This document shows positions 62,901-64,000 of a DNA stretch of 64,000 nt, one piece after another. A program made the position numbers and the translations under genes. The stretch covers positions 5,251,501 through 5,315,500 of the forward strand of contig JAFCIZ010000001.1 of assembly GCA_017871115.1 (NCBI GenBank), written 5' to 3'. Origin of the DNA: Cunninghamella blakesleeana. Its lineage: Eukaryota > Mucoromycota > Mucoromycetes > Mucorales > Cunninghamellaceae. How positions within the stretch are numbered: position 1 is the first letter of the stretch; each line of letters begins with the position of its first letter. The notes beneath the pieces are model-generated. The model was not told the origin of the DNA, did not search any database, and worked only from the letters and a program-made list of their open reading frames with translations.

Positions 62901-63258
62901 AGATGGTAGTCTTGATGAAGAAGAAGTAGAAGATAATGACGACGAAGATGTCCCTGATCAAGAAAATGAATATTTGGAATATCTTGCTCAACAAGCAGCT
63001 TTACATGCAAATGACGATGACGAAGAAGAATATGATGAATATGAAGAAGAAATTGAAGAAGAGATTTTATTCGAATCCCCATTGGATGAAATCAACCCTT
63101 ATGTTCGATTTGAACAAGTCTTCCGCAACCTTCAACAAAACCATCTTGCATCTTATACCCTCTTAACAAAGGATTTGGATGCTGATCAACAAAACTTGAT
63201 CATGTCTGTTTTAAAAACTGCTGAAGAACAACGTAATCAACAACAACCTACTGCTTAA
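58808..63258 (+). CDS. importin-7/8-type karyopherin beta (Nmd5/Sxm1-like)
   Basis: This HEAT-repeat nuclear import receptor binds Ran-GTP and carries cargo such as ribosomal proteins and other factors through nuclear pores. Twelve exons (58808-58897, 58979-59060, 59182-59320, 59459-59617, 59771-59927, 60097-60467, 60638-61142, 61235-61343, 61460-62140, 62257-62306, 62398-62487, 62575-63258) give 1038 residues, the normal length for the group. The N-terminal importin-beta/Ran-binding region has [16 protein letters not shown] (about 56-71). A family block, [16 protein letters not shown], lies near 255. A central acidic loop is in [18 protein letters not shown] long acidic stretch (about 913-980, [12 protein letters not shown] and later [13 protein letters not shown]) precedes the C-terminal [12 protein letters not shown] segment, as in importin-7/8. 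Which of the yeast pair it matches best cannot be decided here. Confidence 0.94.
59676..59711. repeat. (TA)n microsatellite in importin intron 4
   Basis: About 18 TA units lie within the intron 59618-59770. Confidence 0.85.
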
Positions 63259-64000
63259 AAAAAAAAAGCTTTTTTTCCTTTATTTATTTCTCTTTGTGTA
63301 ATTTTTTTCAACTTTTTATCTTTTCATTTATTTTTATTATTACTTATTTATTGCATTTATAATTATACTTTTTTATTATATATTTATTTATTTCACTTTT
63401 TACTTTTATTTTTAGAAGAATATATGATATGATTAAAAAAAATAAAATAAAATTTATCAATTTTGTTTATTATTTAGAAACTAACACACTACCTTGGCTT
63501 TTTTATTATTATTTCCCTATATTTATATACTTGAAGTAATTATTTATATGAATAGTATATACGTCTTTGAATGAATATGGATATTTATTCTATATGAAAA
63601 AATATTAATTTTGTTATCTAATAAAGAAAATTATATAAAGAGAACAATGACAAAAATTATATAACTAGTTAATTATTAATTTATATATTTTAACCTTTAT
63701 AAATAACTCCACAAGTATTATTGTTATAGGTACTTCGTGTTTCATAATTTGATATTAAACCTATAACAAATGATATCATACAAACCAACCACTATAATCA
63801 AATAATCAATTGATTTGAATTTTTTATGTATCTTATATTAAAATAAGGTTTTTTTTTTATAATAAATTAAATATTTACATTTGTAGATACTTTTTAACTA
63901 TAGCCATACAATTCATCCTAATTATACTTTTAAAATAGTGTTTACTAAATACAATGAAAAATCTACGGACATTAAATTTTTTTTTTCTTGTGATAAAAAG
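63259..64000. other. 3' flank of importin gene to window end
   Basis: A poly-A run follows the importin stop almost directly. After it come T-rich sequence and AATAAA-like words (for example 63440-63450) that may be 3'-processing signals. No other gene is supported to the window edge. Confidence 0.5.

Overview
This is a window of nuclear DNA from an intron-rich, strongly AT-rich fungus. Introns are mostly short (roughly 60-150 nt), with GTAAGT-like donors and TAG/CAG acceptors. Low-complexity Asn/Gln/Asp/Ser tracts are common, and the gene set includes fungal forms of pyruvate decarboxylase, xylose reductase-type aldo-keto reductase and a monofunctional PurN/ADE8. I infer an early-diverging fungus, probably Mucoromycota. 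That placement rests on composition and gene style, not on a search. No organelle, virus, CRISPR or bacterial-operon signal was seen.

Layout. 0-8.2 kb: the 3' end of an unrecognised gene, casein kinase 2 alpha (-), a DDT/WHIM chromatin protein with an AT-hook (+), and a TauD-type 2-oxoglutarate dioxygenase (-). 8.2-13.3 kb: a gene-poor stretch with four short decayed or orphan coding pieces, including a secreted Cys-rich gene with an in-frame stop. 13.3-28.4 kb: ribosomal stalk protein P0 (-), Pontin/RVB1 (+), a long-chain acyl-CoA synthetase (-), a low-complexity orphan (-), a BUR1/CDK9 kinase (-) and a second orphan (+). 29.3-41.7 kb: a membrane-anchored GH29 alpha-fucosidase (-), CLPTM1 (+), SmG (-), a 44-residue membrane protein with an 18-nt microexon (+), pyruvate decarboxylase (-) and an aldo-keto reductase (-). 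43.6-63.3 kb: histone-fold DPB4/POLE3 (+), an MFS transporter (-), SRP72 (+), ADE8 (-), a 41-residue possible zinc-finger protein (+), a C2-domain DAG-lipase-like protein with a CaaX box (-), and an importin-7/8 (Nmd5/Sxm1) karyopherin (+).

Most genes are unrelated housekeeping functions: translation and protein targeting (P0, SRP72), chromatin and transcription (RVB1, DDT/WHIM, DPB4, BUR1), splicing (SmG), nuclear import, and lipid or carbohydrate metabolism. Pyruvate decarboxylase and the xylose-reductase-like enzyme are same-strand neighbours. Both act in fermentative sugar metabolism, but neighbouring position is the only link seen here.

I found no clear new multi-gene system. The best leads are the decayed secreted-gene region (9.6-12.1 kb), the anchored fucosidase, the CaaX-ended lipase, two tiny spliced genes, and T-run/A-run palindromes that abut splice sites. 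Gene models were assembled by hand from splice signals and reading-frame continuity. Each complete gene model below closes in frame.
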